A stretch of DNA of 64,000 bases from Clostridium gelidum (GTDB lineage Bacteria > Bacillota > Clostridia > Clostridiales > Clostridiaceae), in the NCBI RefSeq assembly GCF_019977655.1, contig NZ_AP024849.1, forward strand, positions 939,001 through 1,003,000, given 5' to 3'. The notes under the pieces were generated by a model, which saw nothing but the letters and a program-made list of their open reading frames with translations, had not been told where the DNA came from and searched no databases. The position numbers and the translations under genes are program-made. Positions 45,093 to 54,139 of the stretch are shown one piece after another. Each line of letters starts with the position of its first letter. Within the stretch, counting starts at the first letter, position 1.

Positions 45093-45749
45093 GTGAATTT
45101 TGCATACTATTTGATTTTGTTACTTATAATTTTTTTGTCTTTTTCTATTATGAAAAAGAATTTAGAAGTTTCACCAAAGAAAATAAAAATTTATTTAACA
45201 CTGGTAATTACATTATTTTTGTTAAGAAATATAGCATTATTTCTTTTATGTATATTAAAAAATAGCACTATAATATATTATTTAAAATCAATAATATTTT
45301 TAAATCACTTATCAATTCCACTTATGATACTTGCTATAACTTATGTTTATTTAAGGTCAGAGAAATTCAATTTTGGTGGAAACTATATTATTGCAATAAT
45401 AATATGTGCTATTTACATAGGAATAATATATATTTCTAAAGTAACAGTACAAGTAAGCTACTTATATGGATTTATATTAGAAATAGATAAAGAAACAAAT
45501 TTATTTTTATTTTCATTGATATTACTTGGGGTAATGCTTATTTTAAATGTAATTTTATTAGATAAACCTTTTGCGAATAAAATGGGAATATGGTTTGTAA
45601 TTATTGCAATTTCAATAGTAATAATAGAAGATATTGTTATTTTAGGTGGAATTAAAATTTTTCCTTATTCAGTAATAGGGGATGTGATATTCCTTATAAT
45701 TATGAATTTAGTGTTAAAAGGTTTCAAGATGTATCCCAAAAATAATTAG
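45093..45749 (+). CDS. Polytopic membrane protein of unknown function, 218 aa
   Basis: GTG start after GGGAGCG. Seven hydrophobic segments are visible from residue 4 onward with short loops, and a Lys-rich stretch at 21-30. The layout of seven helices is reminiscent of the N-terminal 7TM domain of clostridial histidine-kinase sensors, but no kinase part follows. No family recognised. Probably in the same transcript as the lipid kinase gene, 51 bp upstream. Confidence 0.7.
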   Translation: MNFAYYLILLLIIFLSFSIMKKNLEVSPKKIKIYLTLVITLFLLRNIALFLLCILKNSTIIYYLKSIIFLNHLSIPLMILAITYVYLRSEKFNFGGNYIIAIIICAIYIGIIYISKVTVQVSYLYGFILEIDKETNLFLFSLILLGVMLILNVILLDKPFANKMGIWFVIIAISIVIIEDIVILGGIKIFPYSVIGDVIFLIIMNLVLKGFKMYPKNN

Positions 45750-45757
45750 TCAATATT

Positions 45758-45918
45758 AGGCACAATCAAAAAAATAACAAGTCCATTTGCCAGACTATTT
45801 TCCATCGTGCTGCATCGGCAAATTGACCTAATAGGACCACTATGAGGTTAATTCGTCTCCTTGCCTGATGAAAAATATTCATGGCAATTTTGGACTTGTT
45901 ATTTATTTTCATGTGCCT
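45758..45918. repeat. 161-bp inverted-repeat element, copy 2
   Basis: It has exactly the same length and ends as 35324-35484 (AGGCACAATC...CATGTGCCT) and about four fifths of its bases, with differences concentrated in the middle. It begins 9 bp after the stop of the membrane protein gene. Confidence 0.87.
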
Positions 45919-45927
45919 TAATGTGCA

Positions 45928-45981
45928 AAAAAGATCACCTACTGTTTAATTTCAATAAATCAAACAGTAGGTGATCTTTTT
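45928..45981. terminator. Bidirectional terminator
   Basis: A 20-bp perfect stem, AAAAAGATCACCTACTGTTT (45928-45947) with 45962-45981. It overlaps the stop codon of the minus-strand gene. Confidence 0.9.
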
Positions 45982-46525
45982 ATGCTGTATAGTTTGATAA
46001 TTTTCCAGAGTAAATTAAATTTAACTCAGATAAAGAAGTAAAATCTTGTGGACGAACTAGAGAAAAGTGTTTTTCGAAATTTATAGATTTAGAGTCATGT
46101 AATAAATATGCAACGAATTGTGAGCATACATAGTGATGTTCTCTATGATATGGAATATTAAATAACATTGTAAGTAGTCCTACAAAGTTATAACTATACT
46201 TGTCCTCATTTCTTTCAAATTCCTCGATTGATTTTTGCAAACTTAAATATTGTTTCTCAGATATTGAAATACGATAAATCTTACATAAAGTATTATCATG
46301 TAATTTATATACACCTTTATTAATATCTTCTTTAACAAAACCAGCGAATATAGGAATATATAAGTTTTGTCTTGCAAAACTATATAAGGATTCTAAATTT
46401 TCATCAAGTGCTATAGATGCATGATTATATGGAGCATGTGTGAATAATTGTAATACTCTAGAAAATTTTGTTCCTGTTTGAGTTATCATAATATAAGCAT
46501 CTTTCTTAATAATCACCATCTCCAT
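45980..46525 (-). CDS. Permuted NlpC/P60-like (YiiX/YebB-type) protein
   Basis: 181 aa. It starts with a short strand and then a catalytic-type His in HAPYNHASIALDENL, with the nucleophile Cys in HHYVCSQFVAYLL near residue 135. The His-before-Cys order is that of circularly permuted papain-like NlpC/P60 relatives. No signal peptide is seen, so it should act in the cytoplasm, perhaps on lipids or amide bonds. The start codon is uncertain, as ATG and GTG choices lie within 10 nt. Confidence 0.72.
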   Translation of the reverse strand: MEMVIIKKDAYIMITQTGTKFSRVLQLFTHAPYNHASIALDENLESLYSFARQNLYIPIFAGFVKEDINKGVYKLHDNTLCKIYRISISEKQYLSLQKSIEEFERNEDKYSYNFVGLLTMLFNIPYHREHHYVCSQFVAYLLHDSKSINFEKHFSLVRPQDFTSLSELNLIYSGKLSNYTA

Positions 46526-46949
46526 TTCACTTAAATTATATCTTTTATATAAAGAAATAATGTTAATTTATATTTAACATTTTAAATAAATTAAATTTTG
46601 AATAACATAATTTTATCTAACAGAATATATTATATACCTTATAGTAACATAAGAATAGTAGTTTTATATACATGAATAATTTTGAAGTAATGTTTACTAG
46701 GGATAAACCATATGACATTTACCATTTGTGTCACTAAAATGAAAGAAGTAAATCCTAGGTTCTAAATTTATAAAACTATTGAATTAAATAGACGGAGTTA
46801 AAATGCCTAGAATTTTAGAATTTTAGAATTTTAGAATTTTAGAATTTATAGTAATAATGCTGGGTAAAGATGATCTAGAAGAATAGATTAAAGTATTAAA
46901 CGTCAAATTAATAATATAAGCCAAAACATCTCAATGGAAATTTAAATTT
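46526..46949. other. Gap with an 8-bp tandem repeat
   Basis: No gene is seen. AGAATTTT is repeated almost five times at 46809-46847. The rest is AT-rich and unremarkable. Confidence 0.6.
46809..46847 (+). repeat. Tandem repeat of AGAATTTT, about five units
   Basis: Four exact 8-bp units run 46809-46840, with a fifth incomplete one to 46847. Copy number is likely variable between strains. Confidence 0.85.
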
Positions 46950-46998
46950 AAAATAGCTACCTTACGAATATCCTGTTATATTGTAAGATAGCTATTTT
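46950..46998 (-). terminator. Terminator of the YgiQ gene
   Basis: A 16-bp stem (46950-46965 with 46983-46998) has one position that becomes G-U in the minus-strand transcript. It directly follows the stop codon of the minus-strand gene. Confidence 0.8.
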
Positions 46999-49053
46999 CT
47001 AATGTACTCTTTTTTTAGTATTGTTGTTCTTTTTAGCAGAGTTTTTAGTATTTTTATTTGAACTATTACCCAAATTACTATTTGAGTTCTTCGAATTTGT
47101 ATCAGAAGTGTTTTTAGAATTATTATTTCTAGGAACACTTGAGTTTTTATTAGAAGAGTTATTGCTATTTATATTAGAATCATTATTTTTAGTTGCATTA
47201 TCAGTAGAAGATTTACTATTAGCTTTATGCTTGCCTTGATAGCCAAGCTTTCCAGGAACAAATCCTATTAAGCAATCTTTTCCGTTACCAATTAAATCTT
47301 GTCTATTAGCCTTCATTAAGGCTTTCTTAACCTTTAAATGATTCTTAGGTACAGCAAATTGTATTAATGCTCTTTGCATATCTTTTTCTTCAGAAGTTCT
47401 TGGAATATAAACTTCTTCTCCTGTAATTGGATTAACTCCGGTGTAATACATTGTAGTTGATAAACTGCCTGGGGTAGGATAAAAATCTTGTACTTGTTCT
47501 GGTGTATATCCCATTTGTTTTATATATTCTGCTAGTTCTATTGCTGCCTTTAAATCTGAGCCAGGGTGAGAAGACATTAAATAAGGAACCAAGAACTGCT
47601 TTTTATCTAGTTTATCATTTATTTGAAAATATTTATTAACGAATCTATCATAAATTTCCTTTGTTGGCTTACCCATTTGATTTAATACTCTTGGAACAAC
47701 ATGCTCTGGAGCAACTTTTAATTGACCACTTATATGATGTTCACATAATTCTTTAAAAAAGGAATCATTTTTATCATGTATAAGATAATCATATCTAAGT
47801 CCAGAACGAATAAATACTTTTTTTATTCCAGGAAGAGTTCTAACTTTCTTTAAAAGTGAAAGATACTCTGTATGATCTATTATTAAATTTTTGCAGGGAG
47901 CTGGGAACATACATTGTTTATTCTTACAAGTTCCATGCTCTATTTGCTTATTACAAGCTCTATGTCTAAAGTTTGCAGTAGGGCCACCAATATCATGGAT
48001 GTATCCTTTGAAATTAGGCAAAGTTGTGAGTAGCTTTGCTTCTTCAATTATTGATTCTTGACCTCTGTTTTGAATAACTCTTCCTTGATGGAAAGTTAAA
48101 GCACAGAAAGAACATGAACCAAAACATCCTCTATGACTAGTTATTGAAAATTCAACTTCTTGTATTGCAGGTATTCCGCCGTTTGCTTTATATATTGGAT
48201 GATATGTCCTTGTATAAGGTAAATCATAGGTCATATCCATTTCAGCTTGAGTTAAGTCTTCTTGAGGTGGATTTTGAACTAAATATCTGTCGCCATATTT
48301 TTGAACTATGGTTCTGCCATTTATAGAATCTTGTTCGTAATATTCTAATTTATAGGCCTCACCATAAGATTTTTGATCAGTAGATACTTCTTCAAAGGAA
48401 GGTACTATAGCTGAATTTTTAATATTTGATATATCTTTAGTTAAATAACAAGTTCCACGTACAGTAGTAATGTTTTTAATACTTGCCCCATATCTAAATA
48501 AATCAGCAATCTGAATTATAGTCTTTTCACCCATGCCATACATTAGCAAATCAGCTTTTGAATCCACGAGAATACTGCGTCGTACCTTATTATCCCAATA
48601 ATCATAATGAGCAAAACGTCTAAGACTTGCTTCTATTCCACCAATTGCAATAGCTACATCTTTATAAGCTTCTCGTATTCTATTACAATAAACTATAACG
48701 GCTCTATCTGGTCTATGCCCAGCTTCACCGCCAGGAGAATATAAATCCTCACGTCTTGTCTTTTTAGCAGCTGTATAATGATTAACCATAGAGTCTATAT
48801 TTCCTGAATTGACTAAAAAACCATACTTAGGTTTGCCAAGTTTTTTAAAGTCTTCACAATCATGCCATTTTGGTTGAGCTATAATTCCAACAGTAAAACC
48901 TTGTGCTTCAAGGGTTCTACCTATAATAGCAGTTCCGAAAGAAGGATGGTCTACATAAGCATCACCAGAAACAATAATAAAATCTAGTTGTTCAATTTTT
49001 CTTTTTTCTAAATCTTCTTTACTAATAGGTAAAAATTCCTTGCAAAGTTTCAT
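46999..49053 (-). CDS. YgiQ-family radical SAM protein
   Basis: 684 aa. The N-terminal UPF0313 domain starts LPISKEDLEKRKIEQLDFII. The radical SAM cluster HRGCFGSCSFCALTFHQGR supplies the CxxxCxxC ligands of the 4Fe-4S cluster, and a second Cys-rich stretch NKQIEHGTCKNKQCMFPAPC follows. The last 75 residues are a low-complexity Ser/Asn/Lys tail, absent from the compact core and probably disordered. The chemical reaction of the family is not firmly known. Confidence 0.92.
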   Translation of the reverse strand: MKLCKEFLPISKEDLEKRKIEQLDFIIVSGDAYVDHPSFGTAIIGRTLEAQGFTVGIIAQPKWHDCEDFKKLGKPKYGFLVNSGNIDSMVNHYTAAKKTRREDLYSPGGEAGHRPDRAVIVYCNRIREAYKDVAIAIGGIEASLRRFAHYDYWDNKVRRSILVDSKADLLMYGMGEKTIIQIADLFRYGASIKNITTVRGTCYLTKDISNIKNSAIVPSFEEVSTDQKSYGEAYKLEYYEQDSINGRTIVQKYGDRYLVQNPPQEDLTQAEMDMTYDLPYTRTYHPIYKANGGIPAIQEVEFSITSHRGCFGSCSFCALTFHQGRVIQNRGQESIIEEAKLLTTLPNFKGYIHDIGGPTANFRHRACNKQIEHGTCKNKQCMFPAPCKNLIIDHTEYLSLLKKVRTLPGIKKVFIRSGLRYDYLIHDKNDSFFKELCEHHISGQLKVAPEHVVPRVLNQMGKPTKEIYDRFVNKYFQINDKLDKKQFLVPYLMSSHPGSDLKAAIELAEYIKQMGYTPEQVQDFYPTPGSLSTTMYYTGVNPITGEEVYIPRTSEEKDMQRALIQFAVPKNHLKVKKALMKANRQDLIGNGKDCLIGFVPGKLGYQGKHKANSKSSTDNATKNNDSNINSNNSSNKNSSVPRNNNSKNTSDTNSKNSNSNLGNSSNKNTKNSAKKNNNTKKRVH

Positions 49054-49189
49054 ATATTATTAACTCCAATTCTTTAAATTTTTTAAGGTTTAGTTTCATG
49101 CACATAAAATACAGATCAAATGTATACTGTATATTTGAATGTGCCTTAAAGTATCTTAACATAACAATAATTAGTTTACAAACAATATA

Positions 49190-49240
49190 CACAGATAAAA
49201 GAAGTGCGTCAGCACAACCAAGAACTTTTTCACATATAAA
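49190..49240. repeat. Fragment of the repeat found after spoVR
   Basis: CACAGATAAAAGAAGTGCGT then CAGCACAACCAAGAACTTTTTCACA parallels the internal part of 41741-41785, with the same order of blocks but no visible terminal arms. Confidence 0.5.
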
Positions 49241-49521
49241 TATATAGAAGCTCTTGTATTAAATTTTCACAAATTAAGCATAAGTATAAATTATGTACTA
49301 GGAGTAGAAAAAGTGAGTGAGATGATATATGTGCTAAAATGATTTTAGAAAAATCAAGAATTGCAGATGAGTTTAATTAAGTAATAAAAACTTATTGCCT
49401 TTTCATGACTATATAATGTAATATAATAATTAAAGACAGTAGTAATTTAAAGAAATCTCAAAAGATTTCATTTCTAACTATTAATTGTTAACTTTTAACT
49501 GAATTAAGGGTGGTGGACAAG

Positions 49522-49605
49522 ATGGAGGCTGGACCTCAGAATATAAAATGCAATACAGTAAAAACTAAATATATTCAGAAGAAAAGTCTTTTATCTGAAA
49601 TTTAA
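49522..49605 (+). CDS. Possible 27-aa leader peptide or gene remnant
   Basis: AAGGGTGGTGG lies 8 nt before an ATG. The frame encodes MEAGPQNIKCNTVKTKYIQK then KSLLSEI and a stop. It may be a chance frame, a regulatory leader peptide or the relic of a longer gene. Composition is like coding DNA but length is too short to be sure. Confidence 0.25.
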   Translation: MEAGPQNIKCNTVKTKYIQKKSLLSEI

Positions 49606-49697
49606 CTCAAAATATATAAGTAAATGTAAGTGTTATTTAGAAATATGAGTTCTATTTAAAGACTTTCTTTCTATGCGAAAGTAAGGAGGACATAATT

Positions 49698-50948
49698 ATG
49701 ATGGAATTATCTATATTTCTATATACAAATATTATAGATAAAAAAGTTTATGATGAATTTGGAGATGTTTTAGGTCATTTAAGAGATGTTTATGTAACTA
49801 CAGAAGAAGGTTATCCTAGAGTAATTGGATATAAACTAAAAAGAGATGGAGTTACATTTCATTATGAATTTAGGTATATAGAATTTGCCAATAAAGATGG
49901 GAAATTCAAGATAAAAACAAGGGGAAGTAAAGAGATACTTCCAATGAGATATAGTTATCTTCTTTCAGAAAATCTGTTAGATAAAAAGATAGTTGATATA
50001 AACGGAAAACAAGTTGTTAGAGTTAATGATTTGAGAATTGCAAAAATTGCAGGAGAATATAGAGTTATTGGAGTTGAAATAGGTCCTTTAGCTAGATATA
50101 GAAGATTAAAAATAGCAGGTATAATGAAGTTTTGCTATAAAATTATGAGAAAAGATTTAGAAGATAAAGTTTTAATGTGGGATGACGTTGAATCCTTAGA
50201 AATGGTTGATAATAATTTAAAACTAACTGAACCATATAAAAAATTATCAACGTTGCATCCAGCCGATCTTGCAGATATATTAGAAAATTTAGATACAAAT
50301 TCCAGAAAACAAGTATTAGAATCTTTAGATGAAGATTTAGCAGCTGATACGTTAGAAGAAATAGATTCAGAATATAAAGGAACTATAATTAAGGAATTAT
50401 CAGATAGTAAAACTGTTGATGTATTAGAAAATATGCCTAACGATGAAATTGCTGATTTATTAGATGATTTAGATGAAGAAGAAAGAGAAAAAATATTAAT
50501 AAATCTAGAAAAAGAAGATGCAGATGAGGTTAAGGAACTTTTACAATATGAAGATGAAACAGTTGGTAGTATAATGAGTAAAGAATTCATATCTGTTAAT
50601 TTGGACATTACAGCTGGAGAGACAATTGAAATGTTAAAAGAAATGAAACCAGATGAAGAAGTTATTCATTATATATATATAACAAATGAAGAAGAACATA
50701 TTCTAGGGATGATTTCTTTAAGAGATTTAATAATAAATGATGCTAATATAAAAATTAAAGAAATAATGGATGAAGTAGTATCGCGCGTAAAGCATGATGA
50801 CAAAATAAATGAAGCTATTGAAGTTGCAGCAAAATATGATTTGAATTCTGTACCAGTAATAGATGAAGAGGAAAAATTGGTAGGAATAGTAATTATTCAT
50901 GATTTAATAGATGAATTTTTATATCCTCTTTGGAAAAAGAAAAATTAG
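49698..50948 (+). CDS. PRC-barrel / MgtE-N / CBS-domain protein without a transport domain
   Basis: 416 aa with AAGGAGG 9 nt upstream. Two PRC-barrel-like repeats (DEFGDVLGHLRDVYVTTEEG and DINGKQVVRVNDLRIAKIAG) are followed by an MgtE N-domain (LHPADLADILENLD, LEEIDSEYKGTIIKEL, MPNDEIADLLDDL) and two CBS domains. It resembles the cytoplasmic magnesium sensor of MgtE but lacks the membrane channel. It may regulate a separate transporter. No partner transporter is adjacent. Confidence 0.9.
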   Translation: MMELSIFLYTNIIDKKVYDEFGDVLGHLRDVYVTTEEGYPRVIGYKLKRDGVTFHYEFRYIEFANKDGKFKIKTRGSKEILPMRYSYLLSENLLDKKIVDINGKQVVRVNDLRIAKIAGEYRVIGVEIGPLARYRRLKIAGIMKFCYKIMRKDLEDKVLMWDDVESLEMVDNNLKLTEPYKKLSTLHPADLADILENLDTNSRKQVLESLDEDLAADTLEEIDSEYKGTIIKELSDSKTVDVLENMPNDEIADLLDDLDEEEREKILINLEKEDADEVKELLQYEDETVGSIMSKEFISVNLDITAGETIEMLKEMKPDEEVIHYIYITNEEEHILGMISLRDLIINDANIKIKEIMDEVVSRVKHDDKINEAIEVAAKYDLNSVPVIDEEEKLVGIVIIHDLIDEFLYPLWKKKN

Positions 50949-50999
50949 GAAAACGAAAGAAAGTGGACACTTTTTTATGGACAAATTATAAAAAAAGTG

Positions 51000-51027
51000 T
51001 TGACTTTTTTTCTGTATGGAATATAAT
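51000..51027 (+). promoter_or_regulatory. Promoter of the cysK leader
   Basis: TTGACT (51000-51005), a 16-bp spacer and TATAAT (51022-51027), just upstream of the T-box leader. Confidence 0.7.
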
Positions 51028-51039
51028 ATTAATATAAAC

Positions 51040-51367
51040 CCTATCAAAACACTAAGAATTAAAAACTATGAAAAAGGAAAGTAACATAAAGGAAGTTTAC
51101 AGAGAGAAAAGGTAGCTGAGAACTTTTCATCAAAAATTTATGCAAAGTGCCCTTTGGAGTTGAAGTCTGAATATGGGATATTCAAAAAAACAAGTTATTG
51201 TTATATTTTGTGCATATGCCTTGGTAAGATTCTCCGGGTTCACCCGTTATAGTGATATGACATTTTAAAATGTCTAACTGAGATGGATTAATTACTTAAT
51301 CCAATTAGAGTGGAACCACGAAATTTTACTTCGTCTCTATATTTATATAGAAGATGAAGTTTTTTTG
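51040..51367 (+). promoter_or_regulatory. T-box leader, probably tRNA-Cys responsive
   Basis: The T-box sequence AGAGTGGAACCACG (51307-51320) is clear and is followed by a terminator hairpin ACTTCGTCTC...GATGAAGTTTTTTT ending at about 51367. The upstream part shows stem I features (CAGAGAG, GTAGCTGAGAAC). Candidate specifier TGC (Cys) occurs at 51148-51150 before CCTTTGGAGT. Uncharged tRNA-Cys would stabilise the antiterminator and switch on cysK-cysE. The specifier assignment rests on context and partial alignment by eye. Confidence 0.88.
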
Positions 51368-51445
51368 TTATAAAAATTAAGTATAAAAAATAATATAAAA
51401 TGTAAAATATTAAAAAATGAATAACAATTTAAGGAGGAAAATAAT

Positions 51446-52357
51446 ATGATTTATAATGGAGGACTAGAATTAATCGGAAATACACCGATTTTAAAGGTAA
51501 ATAATTTAATTAATGATGAAAATATTGCAGATGTATTTGTTAAACTTGAAAAATTTAATCCAGGTGGAAGTGTTAAAGATAGAGCAGCTCTTGGAATGGT
51601 TGAAAAAGCTGAAAGAGAAGGTCTTTTAAAACCAGGAACAACAATAGTAGAACCAACAAGTGGAAATACAGGAATAGGGCTTGCACTTGTAGGTAAATTG
51701 AAAGGCTATAAAGTCACTATAGTAATGCCAGAAACAATGAGCAAAGAAAGAAGAGAGTTAATCAAGGCTTATGGTGCAGAACTTATATTAACTGAAGGTG
51801 CTAAAGGAATGAAAGGTGCTATAGAAAAAGCAGAAGAAATAGGAAAACAAGAAGGATATTTTCTTCCACAACAATTTGAAAATATAGCTAATCCAGAAAA
51901 ACATTATGCAACAACAGCAGAAGAAATATATAAAGATATACCAGATTTAGATGTAGTTGTAGCAGGAGTTGGAAGTGGTGGAACTGTAATAGGTATATCT
52001 AAAAACTTAAAAAAGAAAAATCCGAGTATTAAAGCAGTTGCAGTTGAACCAGCTAATTCGCCAGTTTTAAGTGGTGGAAATCCAGGTGGACACAAAATTC
52101 AAGGGATTGGAGCTGGCTTTGTTCCAAGTGTTTATGAAAAGGAATATGTAGATGAAATAATAAAAGTAAAAGATGATGATGCATTTAAAACAGCAAAAGC
52201 ATTTGCTGAAATTGAAGGTGTATTAGTTGGAATATCTTCTGGAGCAGCAATATATGCCGCTATACAAATTGCTAAAAAGCTTGGAAAAGGTAAAAAGGTA
52301 CTTGCTATTGCTCCAGATGGAGGCGAAAAATATATATCAATGGGACTATACGATTAA
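51446..52357 (+). CDS. cysK: Cysteine synthase (O-acetylserine sulfhydrylase)
   Basis: 303 aa with AAGGAGG. The PLP lysine is Lys44 in KFNPGGSVKDRAALGM. The substrate-binding loop EPTSGNTGIG and phosphate loop GVGSGGTVIGI follow. It makes cysteine from O-acetylserine and sulfide. It is controlled by the T-box upstream and is co-transcribed with cysE 47 bp downstream, which supplies O-acetylserine. Confidence 0.96.
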   Translation: MIYNGGLELIGNTPILKVNNLINDENIADVFVKLEKFNPGGSVKDRAALGMVEKAEREGLLKPGTTIVEPTSGNTGIGLALVGKLKGYKVTIVMPETMSKERRELIKAYGAELILTEGAKGMKGAIEKAEEIGKQEGYFLPQQFENIANPEKHYATTAEEIYKDIPDLDVVVAGVGSGGTVIGISKNLKKKNPSIKAVAVEPANSPVLSGGNPGGHKIQGIGAGFVPSVYEKEYVDEIIKVKDDDAFKTAKAFAEIEGVLVGISSGAAIYAAIQIAKKLGKGKKVLAIAPDGGEKYISMGLYD

Positions 52358-52404
52358 TCGTATTACAATTCTACTGAATACTATTAGAAAAAGGAGAATA
52401 AGCT

Positions 52405-52995
52405 GTGTTTAAGAGATTAAATTATGATTTAGAAAGAGTTTTAAATGAAGATCCAGCAGCTAAAAGTAAAATAGAAGTGTTTCTATTATATCCATGTATT
52501 CATGCATTAATATCATATAGAATAGCACATTTTCTTTATTTGAAGAACAGGTTTTTCTTAGCAAGATTAATTTCACAATTAGCCAGATTTTTTACAGGTA
52601 TAGAAATTCATCCAGGAGCTACAATAGGAAAAGGATTATTTGTAGACCATGGAATGGGTGTAGTAATTGGAGAAACTGCTGAGGTTGGAGATAACGTGAC
52701 CCTTTATCATGGAGTAACCCTTGGGGGAACAGGAAAAGATATAGGGAAAAGACATCCAACTATTGAGGATAATGTATTAATAGGGACAGGAGCAAAAGTC
52801 CTTGGCCCTATTACGGTGGGAAAAGGTGCTAAAATAGGGGCTAATGCTGTAGTAGTAAAAAATGTTCCAGCAAAAGCAACTGCAGTAGGAAGTCCAGCTA
52901 AAAATATTGTAAGAACTACAAAAGCAGCAACTATAATTGAAATAAGTGATATAAAAGGACGTAAAAAGAAAATATTTAATGATATGGTTATTTAG
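52405..52995 (+). CDS. cysE: Serine O-acetyltransferase
   Basis: 196 aa, GTG start after AAGGAG. Left-handed beta-helix hexapeptide repeats run from about residue 65 (HPGATIGKGLFVDHGMGVVI, GDNVTLYHGVTLGGTGKDIG, HPTIEDNVLIGTGAKVLGPI). It acetylates serine for CysK. The catalytic His sits in VDHGMG. The gene ends 16 bp before repeat copy 3. Confidence 0.95.
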   Translation: MFKRLNYDLERVLNEDPAAKSKIEVFLLYPCIHALISYRIAHFLYLKNRFFLARLISQLARFFTGIEIHPGATIGKGLFVDHGMGVVIGETAEVGDNVTLYHGVTLGGTGKDIGKRHPTIEDNVLIGTGAKVLGPITVGKGAKIGANAVVVKNVPAKATAVGSPAKNIVRTTKAATIIEISDIKGRKKKIFNDMVI

Positions 52996-53011
52996 TATGG
53001 TATTTTTATTA

Positions 53012-53172
53012 AGGCACATGAAAATAAATAACGAGTCCAAAGTTGCCATGAATATTTTTCATCAGGCAAGGAGACAAATTGCCCTCATAGCGGGCCTATT
53101 AGGTCAATTTTCCGACGTAGCCTGATGGAAAATAGGCTGGCAAATAGACTTGTTGTTTTTTTGATTGTGCCT
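53012..53172. repeat. 161-bp inverted-repeat element, copy 3 (opposite orientation)
   Basis: It starts AGGCACATGAAAATAAATAA and ends TTTTTTTGATTGTGCCT, i.e. the reverse complement layout of copies at 35324 and 45758, again 161 bp long. Internal blocks CATCAGGCAAGGAG and GATGGAAAATAGGCTGGC match them reversed. Confidence 0.87.
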
Positions 53173-53194
53173 AAAGTGGTTAATAATTATATGA

Positions 53195-53231
53195 GAAAGG
53201 TATGAACAAGTTCAATGTTCATATCTTTTTC
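53195..53231 (+). terminator. Hairpin between cysE and plsC
   Basis: GAAAGGTATGAACA (53195-53208) pairs with TGTTCATATCTTTTTC (53216-53231) with one bulge. It probably terminates the cysK-cysE transcript. Confidence 0.65.
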
Positions 53232-53393
53232 AGTGTTTAAAATTATATAATTGAAATTTTAATATTAATAAATTGAAAATTATTAAAAAAATATTACTAT
53301 ATATAGATGCGAATTTTTTAGGAATTGCATAGGTACATGAAAAAATATATAATATACAAATAGATAGTTTTTATAAGAAAGGTTGGAAAAAAA

Positions 53394-54098
53394 ATGTTAT
53401 CACCAATTGCAATAACAATTATAAAAATGTTGCCAGAAGGATTAGTTGTAAAAGTAGCTAAAAAAATAGTTACTAATTATCTTAAGACGTATGCAAACAT
53501 AACAATTAGTGGCATGGATAATATAGATAAGGCTAAAAAACCAATAATATTTGTAGGTAATCACTTAAGTAATGCAGATGGATTGGTTTTATCAAAAATA
53601 TTAAAAGAAAAAAGTGATCCCTATTTTGTAATGGGAATAAAATTATCGGATAATAGAATAACACAATTAGGAGCTAAAATAGTTAAGCATATACCAATTA
53701 AGCCTAATTCAGCTGATAAAGATGCTATTACAAAGGTTGTTAAAACCTTAAAAAGTGGTGAAAATATTGTAATATTTCCAGAGGGTACTAGAAGTAGAAC
53801 GGGTGCAATGATTGAAGGTAAAAAAGGGGTATTAATGTTTGCTAGAATGGCAAAAGCAGATATAATCCCAATAGGTATGGCAGGAACTGATAAATTATTG
53901 CCTATAAGTGAAAAGGGAGATATGGGATCAGAAACATGGCAGCATGCAGATGTTACTGTAAATATAGGCGAAAAAATTGTATTTCCTATAAAAGAAAAAG
54001 ATGAGGATAAGCATGAATATGATGATAAATGTATGGAAATATTAATGAAAAGTGTAGCAAATCTTTTGCCTGAAAAGTATAGGGGAGTATATAAGTAA
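53394..54098 (+). CDS. plsC: 1-acyl-sn-glycerol-3-phosphate acyltransferase
   Basis: 234 aa. The acyltransferase box HX4D is present as NHLSNADGL and the second block as VIFPEGTRSRTGAM. It acylates lysophosphatidic acid to phosphatidic acid at the membrane. An N-terminal hydrophobic stretch may anchor it. nth begins about 40 bp downstream. Confidence 0.92.
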   Translation: MLSPIAITIIKMLPEGLVVKVAKKIVTNYLKTYANITISGMDNIDKAKKPIIFVGNHLSNADGLVLSKILKEKSDPYFVMGIKLSDNRITQLGAKIVKHIPIKPNSADKDAITKVVKTLKSGENIVIFPEGTRSRTGAMIEGKKGVLMFARMAKADIIPIGMAGTDKLLPISEKGDMGSETWQHADVTVNIGEKIVFPIKEKDEDKHEYDDKCMEILMKSVANLLPEKYRGVYK

Positions 54099-54139
54099 GC
54101 TTATGCTATATGAGGTATAATAAGGAGATTACAAAATAT

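Larger units (their letters stand above)
49054..49697. other. 644-bp intergenic region before the CBS/MgtE-N gene
   Basis: It contains a repeat fragment at 49190-49240, a possible 27-codon frame at 49522-49605 and the AAGGAGG site of the next gene. I looked for a magnesium riboswitch because of the MgtE-like neighbour and did not see its conserved core. Confidence 0.5.

Noticed and set aside
46809..46847. Plasmid-type iteron origin
   Set aside because: The 8-bp AT units are too short and there is no replication protein gene nearby.
49054..49697. Magnesium (M-box) riboswitch before the MgtE-like gene
   Set aside because: The conserved M-box core was not found, and the protein lacks the transport domain.
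50135..50608. 157-codon minus-strand frame inside the MgtE-N/CBS gene
   Set aside because: Ser-rich antisense frame of Glu/Asp/Leu-rich coding DNA; a typical shadow.
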